Of a DNA stretch of 64,000 bases, positions 63,450 through 64,000 are shown in pieces. This stretch comes from a virus. The translations under genes were made by a program, and so were the position numbers. The stretch's first letter is position 1, and every line of letters starts with the position of its first letter. The stretch covers positions 1 through 64,000 of IMG/VR virus record IMGVR_UViG_3300047334_000093; one strand, given 5' to 3'. The notes below the pieces were generated by a model, which was not told the origin of the DNA, did not search any database, and saw only the letters and a program-made list of their open reading frames with translations.

Positions 63450-64000
63450 GCCCGGCGCTCCATATCAACCTTTTCGCTTGCCGGCACAACTTCGGCATCA
63501 GGGATATCCAACCCCATTTCAAGCGCATCAAGCCGATTTGTTGGCGCTTCCAATCCCGATACGTCGCTGTTTTGTGCCAACATGTTAACGCCTTGTGATG
63601 TTTCCGGCTGAGCGTCAATCGTTGGAGCTTCAACGGATCGATTTACAAAATCTTGAGTTTCGGCATCCATCGGAAGCCATTTGGAAAGCCGTCTAATAGC
63701 AGATTTTAAATACATTTCTTCGCGCCAGTCTAGCCACGGACCATAAGGATTGCCTTGTTTGTCTTTTGATCGACTGACATTGGCAATTTTATCAAGCTCG
63801 CTTACCGGAAGCACCCGCCATTGTTTTGTGCCGTCTTTTAGCGTAGCGATCGCGTAAGCGCCAAGCACACGGCCTGGCTCACTTTTCCAAGTCGGTACAT
63901 GTCGAAGCATTTCTTCCGTGCCTTCAATCCATTCAAACACATCGTTTTCATGGACTATGTTGGCTGCAATTTTGATAATTTGCCCGCTGTTCCGAAGGCG
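63446..64000 (-). CDS. recT-like: RecT-family single-strand annealing protein (5' end cut by window edge)
   Basis: The open frame continues to the right edge, so the N-terminus is missing. The readable 184 residues include VFEWIEGTEEMLRHVP, then PGRVLGAYAIATLKDGTKQW and the RecT signature WREEMYLKSAIRRLSKWLP. A Ser/Asp-rich tail follows. RecT anneals resected strands made by a partner exonuclease; the YqaJ-like gene at the left edge is the likely partner if the genome is circular. It is coupled to the next gene by a four-base overlap. Confidence 0.88.
   Translation of the reverse strand, partial: RLRNSGQIIKIAANIVHENDVFEWIEGTEEMLRHVPTWKSEPGRVLGAYAIATLKDGTKQWRVLPVSELDKIANVSRSKDKQGNPYGPWLDWREEMYLKSAIRRLSKWLPMDAETQDFVNRSVEAPTIDAQPETSQGVNMLAQNSDVSGLEAPTNRLDALEMGLDIPDAEVVPASEKVDMERRA

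Overview
The window is most of a tailed double-stranded DNA phage genome, apparently of podovirus type, with an alphaproteobacterial host. The recognisable virion genes are a large terminase, a P22-like portal, a scaffold, a capsid, short-tail connector proteins, two giant internal virion proteins and several beta-helix tailspikes. I see no tape measure, tail sheath, rRNA, tRNA or integrase. The host call rests on phage copies of regulators typical of Alphaproteobacteria: GcrA-like proteins, a GapR (DUF2312) homologue and a zinc-less MucR/Ros protein. A leftward gene cut by the left edge is a YqaJ-type exonuclease, and the leftward gene cut by the right edge is RecT. A RecET-like recombination module therefore probably spans the two ends of a circular or permuted genome slightly over 64 kb.

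Layout. (1) 1-2863, minus: exonuclease, small early genes and a DUF7666-like protein with 17 nine-residue repeats. (2) 2864-2988: divergent switch with a palindrome and a promoter. (3) 2989-7931, mostly plus: Cro/YdaS-like regulator, two GcrA-like proteins, a membrane peptide, XRE, GapR and a VRR-NUC-like nuclease, interrupted by an antisense IS605-type tnpB element at 6364-7580. (4) 7933-8873, minus, facing a second divergent switch with a second YdaS-like gene at 9034. (5) 9034-12411, plus: primase/polymerase-like and helicase genes, then a 447-bp gap holding a large inverted repeat that may be the origin. (6) 13167-14182, minus: four small genes. (7) 14346-59079, plus: one co-directional block of about 45 kb. 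It opens with XRE, MucR and HTH genes and a NusG-family protein, then runs through terminase, head, connector, tail, internal virion, lysis and host-range genes. (8) 59133-64000, minus: dUTPase, a Dam-like methylase with an odd internal repeat, small Cys-rich genes, a TnpB-family protein embedded in overlapping genes, a fragment of a C5-methyltransferase, and RecT.

How it fits together (inference). The two Cro-like switches would control leftward early/recombination genes against rightward regulatory and replication genes. Rightward expression from near 14290 would make the regulators first, then the NusG-like protein. That protein could let RNA polymerase read through the very long late unit ending at the hairpin at 59086. 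The GcrA- and GapR-like proteins could tune the host cell cycle and chromosome to phage needs.

The most unusual features are: Sec signal peptides on tailspike and fibre-like proteins, three of which share an ASL..SL motif after the signal; the NusG paralogue at the head of the late block; the TnpB protein built into an overlapping early operon with no visible transposon ends; and a GGR[V/I/L] motif that recurs in several virion-region proteins. No similarity search was possible, so all family names come from reading motifs.
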